Source of the DNA: Pseudomonadota bacterium
GTDB taxonomy: Bacteria; Pseudomonadota; Alphaproteobacteria; Rhizobiales; Devosiaceae
Direction of reading: 5' to 3'
DNA length: 36,968 nt
Assembly: GCA_023433775.1 (NCBI GenBank)
Contig: JAEYTY010000070.1
Span: forward strand, 1 to 36,968
The number at the start of each line of letters is the position of its first letter. The first letter of the stretch is position 1. This document shows positions 23,192 through 31,597 of the stretch, piece after piece. A program made the translations under genes and the position numbers. A model generated the notes under the pieces. It ran no database searches. It saw nothing but the letters and a program-made list of their open reading frames with translations, and was not told the DNA's origin.

Positions 23192-24319
23192 TTGGACGTG
23201 ATCAACTATTTGACGATGGTCAATTTCGGAGCGGAATCGGCAGCCTCGCTCACTCAGGTGATGTCGGAGGTTGGCCTTTCGCGGCCGCTGATCGTCAGCG
23301 ATCCGGGCATTGTTGCAGCGGGCATATTGGCCCGCCCCGAATTCGCCTTCCTGTCCGGCCTTCCCCAATTCCTCGATGTTCCGACCAATCCGACCGAGAG
23401 CGCGGTCCTGGCCGGGCTCGAGACCTATCGCAGCGCCAATTGCGATGGCGTCATTGCCATTGGCGGCGGTTCGCCCATTGATCTGGCCAAGGGCATCGCC
23501 CTGCTCGCCACCCATGATGGCCCATTGGAGCAATATGCCGCCATTCTCGGCGGCGTGCCGCGCATCACCGCCAAGGTCGCCCCGATGATCGCCATTCCGA
23601 CCACGGCCGGAACAGGCTCGGAAGTTGGCCGCGCCGCGCTGATCACCCTCAATGACGGGCGCAAGCTCGGCTTTATCAGCGGCTTCCTGATCCCCAAGCG
23701 CGCCATCTGTGACCCGCTCTTGACCCTGGGGCTTCCCGCAGGCCTGACAGCCGCCACGGGCCTCGATGCGCTGTCCCACTGCGTCGAGACCTATCTCTCG
23801 CCCCGCTACAATCCACCGGCAGAAGCAATTGCCTGTGACGGCTTTGAGCGCATCTGGAACGCCCTGCCCGTCGCCGTTCGCGAGCCGGGCAATATCGCAG
23901 CCCGGTCCGATCTGATGATGGGCGCGCTGGAGGGCGGCATGACCTTCCAGAAGGGCCTTGGGGCCGTTCACTCCCTCAGCCACGCTTTGGGCGGCCTCAA
24001 GGACCTTAAGCTCCACCATGGCCTGCTCAATGCCGTGCTGATGCCCGAAGTCATTCGCTGGAACCGCGAATTGCCCGAGGTGGCCAAGAAGGTGAATCGG
24101 CTGGAGCGCCTTGTCGGCCTTGCCGAAGGCTCCCTGCCGGAAGAGCTGGAAAAGCTCAACAAGACGCTGGGAACCTCGGCAACGTTGTCGGGTCTGGGCC
24201 TGCCGCGCGACATCATCGGCTGGATCTGTGAACGCGCGCTGGCCGACCACAGCCACGCCACCAATCCCCGCTCCCTCAGCCTCTCCGACTACGCGCAGAT
24301 CATCGAGGCGGTCTACTAG
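23192..24319 (+). CDS. Iron-containing alcohol dehydrogenase
   Basis: This protein of 375 residues is a type III (iron-dependent) alcohol dehydrogenase. It shows the nucleotide motif GVIAIGGGSPIDLAKGIAL and IPTTAGTGSEVGRAA. The metal ligands appear in ATGLDALSHCVETY (Asp, His), AVHSLSHALGG (His) and LHHGLLNAVLMP (His). TTG 23192, seven bases after GGGAGG, decides the start; an upstream in-frame extension to 23060 has no ribosome site and crosses the operator-like sequence. The family includes alcohol, hydroxyacid and maleylacetate-type reductases. The substrate here is unknown. The SDR gene follows 37 bp downstream in the same unit. Confidence 0.92.
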   Translation: MDVINYLTMVNFGAESAASLTQVMSEVGLSRPLIVSDPGIVAAGILARPEFAFLSGLPQFLDVPTNPTESAVLAGLETYRSANCDGVIAIGGGSPIDLAKGIALLATHDGPLEQYAAILGGVPRITAKVAPMIAIPTTAGTGSEVGRAALITLNDGRKLGFISGFLIPKRAICDPLLTLGLPAGLTAATGLDALSHCVETYLSPRYNPPAEAIACDGFERIWNALPVAVREPGNIAARSDLMMGALEGGMTFQKGLGAVHSLSHALGGLKDLKLHHGLLNAVLMPEVIRWNRELPEVAKKVNRLERLVGLAEGSLPEELEKLNKTLGTSATLSGLGLPRDIIGWICERALADHSHATNPRSLSLSDYAQIIEAVY

Positions 24320-24356
24320 TCTGGCAGCGATCAAGACATAAAATGGGAGTTCTCCG

Positions 24357-25103
24357 GTGAGACCCATCTGCATCATCACTGGCGCAAGCCATGGCATAGG
24401 CGCCGCCACGGCAAAGCTCTTTGCCGCCGAAGGCTATGACATCTGTATCAGCTACCTCTCGGACGACACCGCAGCAGAAGAGGTCGTCGCTGCCTGCGAG
24501 GCCGAAGGCGCGCGCGCCATAGCGGTGCGCGGCAATGTCGGCCATCGCGACGACGTGCTTGAACTCTTCGCCCAATGCGATGCGCGCCTGGGCCGCGTCA
24601 CCTGCCTCATCAACAATGCCGGCATCATCGGCAAGGCCGGCAAGCTGGTGGATCTTGAGCCCGCAGCGCTGGAGAAAACCTTCCAGATCAATGTCTTCGG
24701 CCTGGTCTACTGCATCCAGGAGGCCACCAAGCGCATGTCCACCAGGACAGGCGGCGCGGGCGGATCAATTATCAACATGTCCTCGCTCGCCGCCTATCTG
24801 GGCAGCCCGAACGAATATATCCAATATGCCGCCACCAAGGGCGCGGTGGAATCGATCACCTATGGCTCGGGCAAAGAACTTGCGCCCGAAGGCATCCGCG
24901 TCAACGCCATTCGCGTCGGCACCACCAATACCCGCATCCATACCGAAGGCGGCAATCCCGAACGCCCCGCGCGTATCGCCGCCATCACGCCCATGGGCCG
25001 CATTGCCGAACCGATCGACATTGCCCGCGCCGCCCTGTGGCTGGCTTCCCCCGGCTCCGGCTTTGTCACGGCAACGATAACAACCGTCTCCGGCGGCCTG
25101 TAG
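24357..25103 (+). CDS. SDR family oxidoreductase
   Basis: This 248-residue short-chain dehydrogenase/reductase has the classical set: TGASHGIG nucleotide loop (residues 8-15), INNAG, the catalytic Ser in INMSSLAAYLG, and the Y-x-x-x-K pair in IQYAATKGAVE. The C-terminal part ends ATITTVSGGL. It uses NAD(P)H for an alcohol-ketone interconversion that cannot be defined further. The start is GTG 24357, with GGGAG seven bases upstream. It is co-directional with the iron alcohol dehydrogenase and closed by a terminator. Confidence 0.92.
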   Translation: MRPICIITGASHGIGAATAKLFAAEGYDICISYLSDDTAAEEVVAACEAEGARAIAVRGNVGHRDDVLELFAQCDARLGRVTCLINNAGIIGKAGKLVDLEPAALEKTFQINVFGLVYCIQEATKRMSTRTGGAGGSIINMSSLAAYLGSPNEYIQYAATKGAVESITYGSGKELAPEGIRVNAIRVGTTNTRIHTEGGNPERPARIAAITPMGRIAEPIDIARAALWLASPGSGFVTATITTVSGGL

Positions 25104-25168
25104 GGCTCCCGCGGTCCGCCCCCGAAGCTCCGCGACCCCTCATCGTATCATAGCCCGCACCCCATCCC

Positions 25169-25202
25169 GCCGGCCCCGCATTCATTCTGGGGCCGGCGTT
25201 TT
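25169..25202 (+). terminator. Rho-independent terminator after SDR gene
   Basis: GCCGGCCCC (25169-25177) pairs with GGGGCCGGC (25189-25197) around an 11-nt loop, followed by GTTTT. Confidence 0.75.
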
Positions 25203-25301
25203 GCTGCATTGTCTGCCCAGCCATGGCGATGCCATCAGCGCCCTTCGCAATTCCACCCGGACACTTGTCACGGCCGGCAGGATCACCCGCATCATTCCGC
25301 G

Positions 25302-25336
25302 CAAAAAAATACCGGGGCCAGAATACTGGCCCCGGT
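25302..25336 (-). terminator. Rho-independent terminator after dctP
   Basis: On the minus strand, ACCGGGGCCA (25336-25327) pairs with TGGCCCCGGT (25320-25311) around a 6-nt loop and runs into seven T residues. It ends the TRAP transcript 29 bp after the dctP stop. Confidence 0.92.
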
Positions 25337-25364
25337 GGTCTTGATGCGTGGGCGTCAGCCCGGA

Positions 25365-26357
25365 TTAGTTGGCGACGGCATCCATAGCGGCGCGGGCCAT
25401 GTCAACCAGGTCGGCACCGATCTGGTCCTTGAACTGGTCAACCACGGGGGCCGTGCGTTCACGGAAGGCAGCCATGGCTTCTTCGGAAGGCCGGGTCACT
25501 TCCATGCCTTCTGCTTCGAGTTCGCCAACCAGGCTTTCGGCAGCACTGCGCGACAGGTCACGCTGGTAGATGGCTGTTTCCTGTGCGGCTTCCATGACCA
25601 GAGCCTGGTCCTCGGCGCCGAGACCGTCGAACCACTTCTTGCTCGCGAGCAGCACGAACGGGGTATAGACGTGCCCGGTCAGAGCCAGATGGTCCTGAAC
25701 TTCGTAGAAGCGGCTTGCATAGATCAGGCCGACAGGGGTTTCCTGGGCTTCAACAGCGCCGGTTTCGAGGGCGCTGAACAGCTCGGGATAGGGCAGCGGC
25801 ACGGGATTGGTGCCGAGCGCCTCGAAGGTGGCCAGGAACAGCGGGTTCGGGATCACGCGGATCTTGATGCCGCTCAGGTCTTCGACCGTGTTGATCGGAC
25901 GCAGCGCATTGGTGATGTGGCGGAAGCCATTGTCCATATAGGCGAGGCCGACAATGCCCATCTCTGAATCAAGGCGCTTGAACAGCTCCTTGCCCACTTC
26001 GCCATCCATGACGGCGTCGACTGCGGCAAAATCCTTGTAGAAGAAGGGCAGATCGAAAATCAGATAGCCCGGAACCGAACCGACCAGGTTCGAGGTCGGC
26101 CCGAACATCACGTCCAGGAACCCGCCCTGGATGGACGACTGGAGCTGCGGCTCGCTGCCCAGCACGCCATTGCCGAATGTTTCGACGGTGATGCGGCCCT
26201 CGGTCTTTTCCTTGACCTTGTCGGCAAAGAAAACCGCGGCCTTTCCGACCGGGTGATCTTCCGTCGGCACATAGCCAAGGCGGGCATTCTGCGCCATGGC
26301 CGGCACCGACAGGGCCAGGGCGCCAGCGAGCGCCAATAGGGGTAGAAGTTTCTTCAT
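25365..26357 (-). CDS. dctP: TRAP transporter substrate-binding protein DctP
   Basis: This 330-residue periplasmic binding protein has a signal peptide (MKKLLPLLALAGALALSVPAMA, cleavage after residue 22) and the DctP-family core. LSGIKIRVIPNPLFLATFEALGTNPVPLPYPELFSALETGAVEAQETP includes the conserved Arg that normally grips the ligand carboxylate and the E/Q-rich helix start. TRAP transporters use a sodium or proton gradient to import organic acids. Its start lies 21 bp after the dctM stop, with a GGAGGAGAG ribosome site. Placing the binding protein last in the operon is less common than first. Confidence 0.93.
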   Translation of the reverse strand: MKKLLPLLALAGALALSVPAMAQNARLGYVPTEDHPVGKAAVFFADKVKEKTEGRITVETFGNGVLGSEPQLQSSIQGGFLDVMFGPTSNLVGSVPGYLIFDLPFFYKDFAAVDAVMDGEVGKELFKRLDSEMGIVGLAYMDNGFRHITNALRPINTVEDLSGIKIRVIPNPLFLATFEALGTNPVPLPYPELFSALETGAVEAQETPVGLIYASRFYEVQDHLALTGHVYTPFVLLASKKWFDGLGAEDQALVMEAAQETAIYQRDLSRSAAESLVGELEAEGMEVTRPSEEAMAAFRERTAPVVDQFKDQIGADLVDMARAAMDAVAN

Positions 26358-26378
26358 CTCATCTCTCCTCCATTGAGA

Positions 26379-27656
26379 TCATTTGAACCAGGACGCTGGA
26401 ACCAGAACCAGGTCCGGGAAAATGACGAGCAGCACCAGAACCAGCACTTCCGCCAAAAGGAACGGCAACACGCCCTTGACCACCTTGCCCATCGGCACCC
26501 TGCTGATCCCGCACACGGTGTTCAGAACCGCCCCCACGGGAGGGGTGATCATGCCGATGGCAGCGGTCATCAGGAACACGACGCCAAAGTAGATTGGATC
26601 GATGCCGGCGGCCTTGACGACCGGCATGAAGACCGGGACCAGGATCGCAATGACCGGTGCGAAATCGAGCACCATGCCGATCACGAGAACCATCAGCACG
26701 ATCAGGGCCATGACAGCGGTCGGATTGTCGATAAAGGGCTGCAGCATACCGATCAGCGTGCCGGGCAGGTTCGCAATGGCGATCATGAACGCAGTCACCA
26801 TTGAAGCCGCGACCAGCAGCATGATCACCGCAGTCATGCGGCCAGCCGACAGGATGGCCTCGAAAAGCTTGGCCGGCGTCAGCTCGCGATAGACGAAAAC
26901 GCTGACAAACAAGGCATAGGCGGCGGCAACCACACCGGCTTCTGTCGGCGTGAAGACGCCGAAGCGCAATCCGACAATGATGATCACAGGCAGGAACAGG
27001 GCCCACACCGCCGCTCCCAGGCTCTTCATCACTTCGGACATCGGCTGGCGCGGCAGCACGGCAGCGCTTTCCTTGCGGGCAAGGAACCACCAGGTAATAG
27101 TCAGGCTCGCTGCCATCATCAGGCCCGGCACGATACCGGCAAGGAACAGGCTGACGATCGAGATATTGGCCGTGACGCCCAGAATGACGAACCCGACCGA
27201 TGGCGGAATGATCGGCGCAATAATGCCGGTCGCCGCCATCAGCCCGCTGGCCCGCGGCACGTCATAGCCGGCCTGGCGCATCAGGGGGATCAGCATCACT
27301 GCAAGCGTCGCCGTATCGGCAATGGCCGAGCCCGAAAGGCTGGCAAGGACAATTCCCGTGCCGATGACCACATAGCCAAGCCCGCCGCGCATATGCCCGA
27401 AGAGGGCAAGGGCAAAGTTCACGATCCGGCGCGATAACCCGCCGGCATTCATGAGTTCGCCGGCAATCAGGAAGAACGGGATGGCCATGAGCGGATAGCT
27501 GTCTGCGCCGTCGATCAGCTTCTGCGCCAAAATCTGCGCATCGAGATTGCCGAACAGCAGCATCAGCGACACGGCCGAAAGCATCAGGGCAAAACTGATC
27601 GGAATGCCGATGCCGATGGCCCCGAGCAGCGAGCCGAGAAAGACAAAAATGGTCAT
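26379..27656 (-). CDS. dctM: TRAP transporter large permease DctM
   Basis: This 425-residue, about 12-helix membrane protein is the transport subunit. Typical TRAP motifs are IPFFLIAGELMNAGGLSRRIVNFA, GSAIADTATLAVMLIPLM, ATGIIAPIIPPSVGFVILG and, near the end, IGMITPPVGAVLNTVCGIS. It overlaps dctQ by four bases (ATGA), giving coupled translation of the two membrane subunits. Confidence 0.95.
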   Translation of the reverse strand: MTIFVFLGSLLGAIGIGIPISFALMLSAVSLMLLFGNLDAQILAQKLIDGADSYPLMAIPFFLIAGELMNAGGLSRRIVNFALALFGHMRGGLGYVVIGTGIVLASLSGSAIADTATLAVMLIPLMRQAGYDVPRASGLMAATGIIAPIIPPSVGFVILGVTANISIVSLFLAGIVPGLMMAASLTITWWFLARKESAAVLPRQPMSEVMKSLGAAVWALFLPVIIIVGLRFGVFTPTEAGVVAAAYALFVSVFVYRELTPAKLFEAILSAGRMTAVIMLLVAASMVTAFMIAIANLPGTLIGMLQPFIDNPTAVMALIVLMVLVIGMVLDFAPVIAILVPVFMPVVKAAGIDPIYFGVVFLMTAAIGMITPPVGAVLNTVCGISRVPMGKVVKGVLPFLLAEVLVLVLLVIFPDLVLVPASWFK

Positions 27657-28210
27657 GAGCGGTGCTCCTCGTTCACCGCCGGCGCATCCATCGGCGCGCT
27701 GGTGACCGGGCTATTGCCGGCCCAGGTGTCAGGGAGTTCACCGCGCAGGAAGCGGTAGATATTGTATAGAAGGCAGACAGCCATGAAGGCTGCAGCCACA
27801 AGGCCGGACGCATAGACCAGCCCGACGGGAATGCCCGACAGGGCATTGTGATTGTTCCAGTTGAGCGCCGTCTGCGCCCAGCTGCCCTGCCAGAGCAGCA
27901 GGCAGCACCAGAGCATCAGTCCATGGGCGACGAGGAAACAGACAATGCGACCGGGTCGCGGCAGCTTCGCCACGAAGGAATCCACCGCCAGATGCGCGCC
28001 CTGGGCAAGTGCCACGACGGAGCCGAGCATGATGATCCAGACGAAAATGATGCGCGAGAGTTCGACCGAAACCGGAATGCCGGAATTAAAGCCATAGCGC
28101 AGCACGACATTGAGAAAGACCAGCGCGCTCATGACGGCCATGCCGGCCACGACCAGAATGTCGAAGAGCTTCATCACCATGAAAAGAGGCTTGGGCAATT
28201 GTGTGCTCAT
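27653..28210 (-). CDS. dctQ: TRAP transporter small permease DctQ
   Basis: This 185-residue protein has four membrane helices and the DctQ signature VELSRIIFVWIIMLGSVVALAQGAHLAVDSFV. The C-terminus is polar and proline-rich. It forms the small membrane subunit with DctM. It begins 99 bp after the DUF1330 gene on the same strand and probably belongs to the same transcript. Confidence 0.93.
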   Translation of the reverse strand: MSTQLPKPLFMVMKLFDILVVAGMAVMSALVFLNVVLRYGFNSGIPVSVELSRIIFVWIIMLGSVVALAQGAHLAVDSFVAKLPRPGRIVCFLVAHGLMLWCCLLLWQGSWAQTALNWNNHNALSGIPVGLVYASGLVAAAFMAVCLLYNIYRFLRGELPDTWAGNSPVTSAPMDAPAVNEEHRS

Positions 28211-28309
28211 CTCTGGGTCAACCTCGCGCGGTCGGAGAGAGCGGCCACTGGCTTGCTGGCAAGCCGGCTCGTTCGATTGTCACCTTTTGGGGTGGAGACC
28301 AGATGCGCC

Positions 28310-28600
28310 TCAGACACCTTCCACCACCGCAAAATGTGCCTTGGAATATTTCTCGCGGACGGCCAGCGCCTTCTGGTATTCGGGGGACTGGTAGCATTCC
28401 ATCGCAGTTTCAAAATCTGCGAACTCGATCACCGCAAGCCGGTTGGCCGAGGGGCCTTCCATGATTTCGCTCTTGCCGGCGCGAACAATGAATTTGGCGC
28501 CATACTTGTCGAAGGCTGCCTTGTTCAAGGCTATATAATCTTTGTAGCCTTCCTGGTCGGCAATATCGACCATTGCGACCCAATAACCCTTTTTCGTCAC
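28310..28600 (-). CDS. DUF1330 family protein
   Basis: This 96-residue protein has the ferredoxin-like alpha/beta barrel pattern of DUF1330: GYWVAMVDIADQEGYKDYI at the start, FIVRAGKSEIMEG in the middle and FETAMECYQSPEYQKAL. The family has no firm reaction; members may be small monooxygenase-like or isomerase-like proteins. GTG 28600 is preferred because GGAGG lies seven bases upstream. The in-frame TTG at 28606 is only one base from that site. It heads the TRAP operon and is divergent from iclR, with a 21-bp palindrome between them. Confidence 0.87.
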   Translation of the reverse strand: MTKKGYWVAMVDIADQEGYKDYIALNKAAFDKYGAKFIVRAGKSEIMEGPSANRLAVIEFADFETAMECYQSPEYQKALAVREKYSKAHFAVVEGV

Positions 28601-28757
28601 GCTCAATCCTCCACTGGCAATGACCGACTTTGACTGCGCGCCCTACAGATCATTCCCGGCACGGGATGCCCGCAACACGCGACCAAAGGGTTGCTGTCGC
28701 CGGTGGCTGCTATAGAGAATGCGTCGTCCTCCCCAGGACATTTCGATACTGCCTACA

Positions 28758-28778
28758 TTATGGACACAGTGTCCATAA
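28758..28778. promoter_or_regulatory. 21-bp perfect palindrome, putative operator of the second IclR
   Basis: TTATGGACAC and GTGTCCATAA are exact inverted arms around a single central A. The site lies between the divergent DUF1330-TRAP operon and iclR, 52 bp before the chosen iclR start. Symmetry, position and the second near-copy at 23128-23148 make it a strong operator candidate. Confidence 0.7.
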
Positions 28779-28829
28779 AATGAGTAACTGCCGGGTAAGG
28801 TGATGTCAAGGTCCGCAATGGAGTTTCAA

Positions 28830-29639
28830 ATGAATGACAAATCAGCTCTGGACCAGACTGCCTCTCGCGGCAGCAATCAGGTGCAGGGCGCAGCGGCCTT
28901 CTCCAAATTTATGAATGTGCTGCAGGCCATTGCGGATGCGCCGCGCGGCATCGACATCGCGCAGCTGACCAAAGCCAGCCCCTATCCCCGCGGCACGGTC
29001 TATCGCCTTGTGGCCGCCCTCGTCGCAGAGGGCCTTGTCGTCCAGCGCCGCGAAGACGGCACCTATCGGCTGGGGCCGCGGCTTATCCAGCTTGCCTCGA
29101 AAACCTGGGAGGATTCCGATCTGCGCACCGTGGCGCGCGATTTCCTGAAGTCGCTGCGCGACGCCACCGACGAGGTGGTGCACCTGGCCGTGCCCAGCTC
29201 GAACAAGATGGTCTATATCGACAAGATCGAGGGCTCCAATACCGTCCAGATGAAGACCAGCATTGGCGGCCAGGTCGAGGTGCACTCGACCTCCGTTGGC
29301 AAGGCCTGGCTCTCGGGCCTCACCGAAGAACGCCTGAGCCAGGTCCTCTCGGAACTTTCGCTCAAGCGTCACACCGACAATACCTTCACCGAGCCCGACG
29401 CCCTGCGCAAGGAATTGATCCGGTCCCGGTCCCAGGGCTATGCCGAGGACAATGAAGAGAACGAACCCCATATCCGTTGCGTCGGCAGCCCCATTTTCAA
29501 CCGCTCCGGCGAACCCGTCGGCGCGATCAGCATAAGCGTGCCTGTCTATCGCCTGGACCCGCAGCGGCACGCCCATATTGCCAGCCTCGTCGTGCAGGCA
29601 GCCAAGGACATCACGGCGCGCTTCTCGACCATTGTCTGA
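28830..29639 (+). CDS. IclR family transcriptional regulator
   Basis: This protein of about 269 residues has a winged helix-turn-helix (FMNVLQAIADAP, then IDIAQLTKASPYPRGTVYRLVAALVAEGLV) and an IclR effector domain with VHSTSVGKAWLSGL, SRSQGYAEDNEENEPHIRCVGSPIF and GAISISVPVYRL. ATG 28830 with GGAG six bases upstream is preferred; in-frame alternatives are ATG 28818, ATG 28803 and GTG 28800, none of which changes the domains. It is inferred to bind the palindromes at 28758-28778 and 23128-23148 and to control TRAP uptake and the dehydrogenase genes in response to the imported acid or a product. Confidence 0.92.
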   Translation: MNDKSALDQTASRGSNQVQGAAAFSKFMNVLQAIADAPRGIDIAQLTKASPYPRGTVYRLVAALVAEGLVVQRREDGTYRLGPRLIQLASKTWEDSDLRTVARDFLKSLRDATDEVVHLAVPSSNKMVYIDKIEGSNTVQMKTSIGGQVEVHSTSVGKAWLSGLTEERLSQVLSELSLKRHTDNTFTEPDALRKELIRSRSQGYAEDNEENEPHIRCVGSPIFNRSGEPVGAISISVPVYRLDPQRHAHIASLVVQAAKDITARFSTIV

Positions 29640-29665
29640 CAGCGACGCGCGGGCCCATGCCTCAA

Positions 29666-29692
29666 TTCGGCCGGCAATCAGGGCCGGCCGAA
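29666..29692 (+). terminator. GC-rich hairpin downstream of iclR
   Basis: TTCGGCCGGC and GCCGGCCGAA form a perfect 10-bp stem around a 7-nt loop, 26 bp after the iclR stop. There is no T run, so termination may need Rho or be incomplete. Confidence 0.45.
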
Positions 29693-29850
29693 CGCGCACA
29701 AGGCTGGGCGAAAGTGAATGAGTTTTGGGAAAGCTGGCGGAGAGTGCAGGACGAAGTTCAAGCTCTCCGACAGGAGCGCGACTGCGCGACCGTCCGAAAG
29801 GACGCCCCGCCGGAGCGTTGAGCGAAGCGAAACAAGCGCGAGGCAAATAA

Positions 29851-29940
29851 TGGCGGAGAGAGAGGGATTCGAACCCCCGATAGAGTTGCCCCTATGCCGC
29901 ATTTCGAGTGCGGTGCATTCAACCGCTCTGCCATCTCTCC
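29851..29940 (-). tRNA. tRNA-Ser (anticodon CGA)
   Basis: This 90-nt gene on the minus strand folds as a class II tRNA. The acceptor stem is GGAGAGA with TCTCTCC, the discriminator base is G and the CCA end is encoded. The anticodon loop CTCGAAA reads UCG serine codons, a long variable arm follows (CATAGGGGCAACTCTATC) and the T-arm is GGGGGTTCGAATCCCTC. The long variable arm and anticodon agree on serine. Confidence 0.97.
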
Positions 29941-30033
29941 GCGAGATCGAAAGTCGCCCGTAAAGGGCGCGGCTGGTCGATATGGGCGGCTTATGACATA
30001 GCAGAACAGCGCCTGCAACTCCCTTCGCACACC

Positions 30034-30504
30034 ATGGTCAAACCCGTCATGCCCGGCCCTGCCCTCTTTGCCTATGGCACCCTGCAGGATAGCGATATTC
30101 TCGGCGCCGCGCTCGGGCGCCCGGTGCCGCCCGGGAGCCTTCGCTCCGCCACCGCGCCAGACCATGCCGCCGTCTATTATCCGGGCCGGGTCTATCCGGC
30201 TTTGGTCGCGCGCCTCGGTGCCACGGCCAGCGGCATGTTGATTACCGGCCTTAACGCCCTCGATCTTGCCGTGCTCGATGCTTTTGAGGGCGATGAATAT
30301 AGGCGCTCCATAATTTCGGTTCGTCTGGGCAACGAGACCATCAGAGCCGAGACTTATCTGCCGACCGCGCTCATTCCGCCCGACGCGTCCGACTGGACAC
30401 TGGCGGTCTGGTTGCGCGATCACAAGCCAGCCGTTTTGGCCGGAGAGACCGGGCAGGCCGCCGGGCTTCGCGCCCGAATGGCGGCGCAGGCAAAGTCGGA
30501 TTAA
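30034..30504 (+). CDS. Gamma-glutamylcyclotransferase/AIG2-like protein
   Basis: This protein of about 156 residues has a GGCT (AIG2-like) fold. FAYGTL (12-17) forms the substrate-binding loop, YPALVARLGATASGMLI is the core strand region, and Glu85 in LDAFEGDEY sits at the position of the catalytic acid. Such enzymes release 5-oxoproline from gamma-glutamyl compounds, but many bacterial members have unknown substrates. ATG 30034 is chosen by fold boundary; ATG 30049 is possible. Neither has a clear ribosome site. Confidence 0.83.
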   Translation: MVKPVMPGPALFAYGTLQDSDILGAALGRPVPPGSLRSATAPDHAAVYYPGRVYPALVARLGATASGMLITGLNALDLAVLDAFEGDEYRRSIISVRLGNETIRAETYLPTALIPPDASDWTLAVWLRDHKPAVLAGETGQAAGLRARMAAQAKSD

Positions 30505-30586
30505 CCGATCACGATCCCGTGCCTGCCAATCCAGCGGCACACTTGTCCCGTTGAGTGCAGAGATCATTTGCACAGGGAGAGAGAAC

Positions 30587-31363
30587 ATGGTCACACGTCG
30601 CACACTCGTCGCCGGCATGGCAGGCTTGCCGCTGGCCGGTTTTGCCACCAGTCTGGGTCTGACGATCGGCGCCCGCGCACAGGAGAGCCAAATGGCTGAT
30701 ACATTCACCACCAGCGAGGGCGATCTCACCATTTACCCCGTCGACCATGCGAGCCTCGTTCTCGAATGGAACGGCAAGGTCATCTATGTCGACCCGATCG
30801 GCGGGGCGGAACGCTATGCCGATCTGCCCGCCCCCACCGCCATCCTCATCACTCATGGCCATGGCGACCATTTCGATGTGCCGACGCTCGAAGCCTTGGC
30901 CGCGGGCCTGCCCATGCTCACCAATGCAGACGTACTCGGCAAGCTGCCCGAAGGGCTCAGCGCCAACGCTACATCCATCGCTAATGGCGAAGAGGGTGAG
31001 ATCGACGGCGTGACGCTCCGCGCCATCGCGGCCCACAACACCACTGAAGACCGGATGCGCTATCACCCGGTCGGCGTCGGCAATGGCTATGTGCTCAGCT
31101 TCGGCGATCTCAACGTCTATGTCGCGGGCGACACCGAGCCGACCGAGGACATGCTGGCCCTCACCGATATCGACATCGCCTTCCTGCCCATGAACCTGCC
31201 CTTCACCATGACGCCCGAGCAGGCGGCCGAGGCGGTCAACACCTTCAAGCCGGCAATCGTCTATCCCTATCATTATGGCGAGAGCGATCTGTCGGCCTTT
31301 GAAAACAATGTCGATGACGGCGTGGAAGTGCGCCTGCGCAACTGGTATCCCAACGGCGCCTGA
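30587..31363 (+). CDS. Exported metallo-beta-lactamase-fold hydrolase
   Basis: This 258-residue protein has an N-terminal signal (MVTRRTLVAGMAGLPLAGF, cleavage near ARA-Q at residue 31). The twin arginines suggest Tat export. The metal motif H-x-H-x-D-H occurs as ITHGHGDHFD (H90, H92, D94, H95), followed by IAAHNTT, VAGDTEPTEDM and YPYHYGESDL. This matches UPF0173/YtkL- or UlaG-like metal-dependent hydrolases, whose substrates are mostly unknown. GGGAGAGA seven bases before ATG 30587 decides the start over an in-frame ATG at 30551. Confidence 0.87.
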   Translation: MVTRRTLVAGMAGLPLAGFATSLGLTIGARAQESQMADTFTTSEGDLTIYPVDHASLVLEWNGKVIYVDPIGGAERYADLPAPTAILITHGHGDHFDVPTLEALAAGLPMLTNADVLGKLPEGLSANATSIANGEEGEIDGVTLRAIAAHNTTEDRMRYHPVGVGNGYVLSFGDLNVYVAGDTEPTEDMLALTDIDIAFLPMNLPFTMTPEQAAEAVNTFKPAIVYPYHYGESDLSAFENNVDDGVEVRLRNWYPNGA

Positions 31364-31389
31364 TCAGGCCCTAACAACCGCAAATCGGC

Positions 31390-31418
31390 TTGACTCTTGG
31401 GGCTTTTGACCCGATAAG
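31390..31418 (+). promoter_or_regulatory. Probable sigma-70 promoter of rplU-rpmA
   Basis: TTGACT (31390-31395) and GATAAG (31413-31418) are spaced by 17 bp. The inferred transcript would start near 31425, giving a leader of about 170 nt before rplU. Confidence 0.6.
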
Positions 31419-31597
31419 CCACCCAACTTGCGCACCGGCTCTGTCGGCGCGCCTGTTTTGTTTGAAAACGCTGCTCGAGGCTGCCGGCCGGATCTGATCT
31501 GGCCCCATATTCGAAAAGCCCGCGGAAACGGCACGAAATCCGCGGCGCCACAGAGCGCGACAGATAGGGACCGGGCGCCAAACCGCTCGGCACATAT

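Noticed and set aside
29734..29750. TGGCGGAGAG repeated near the tRNA-Ser 3' end, as might mark an integration site
   Set aside because: Only ten bases match, and no integrase or island gene lies nearby.
29718..29963. Eighty-one-codon frame containing EREGFEPPIELPLCR
   Set aside because: This is the familiar false translation of the antisense strand of tRNA-Ser.
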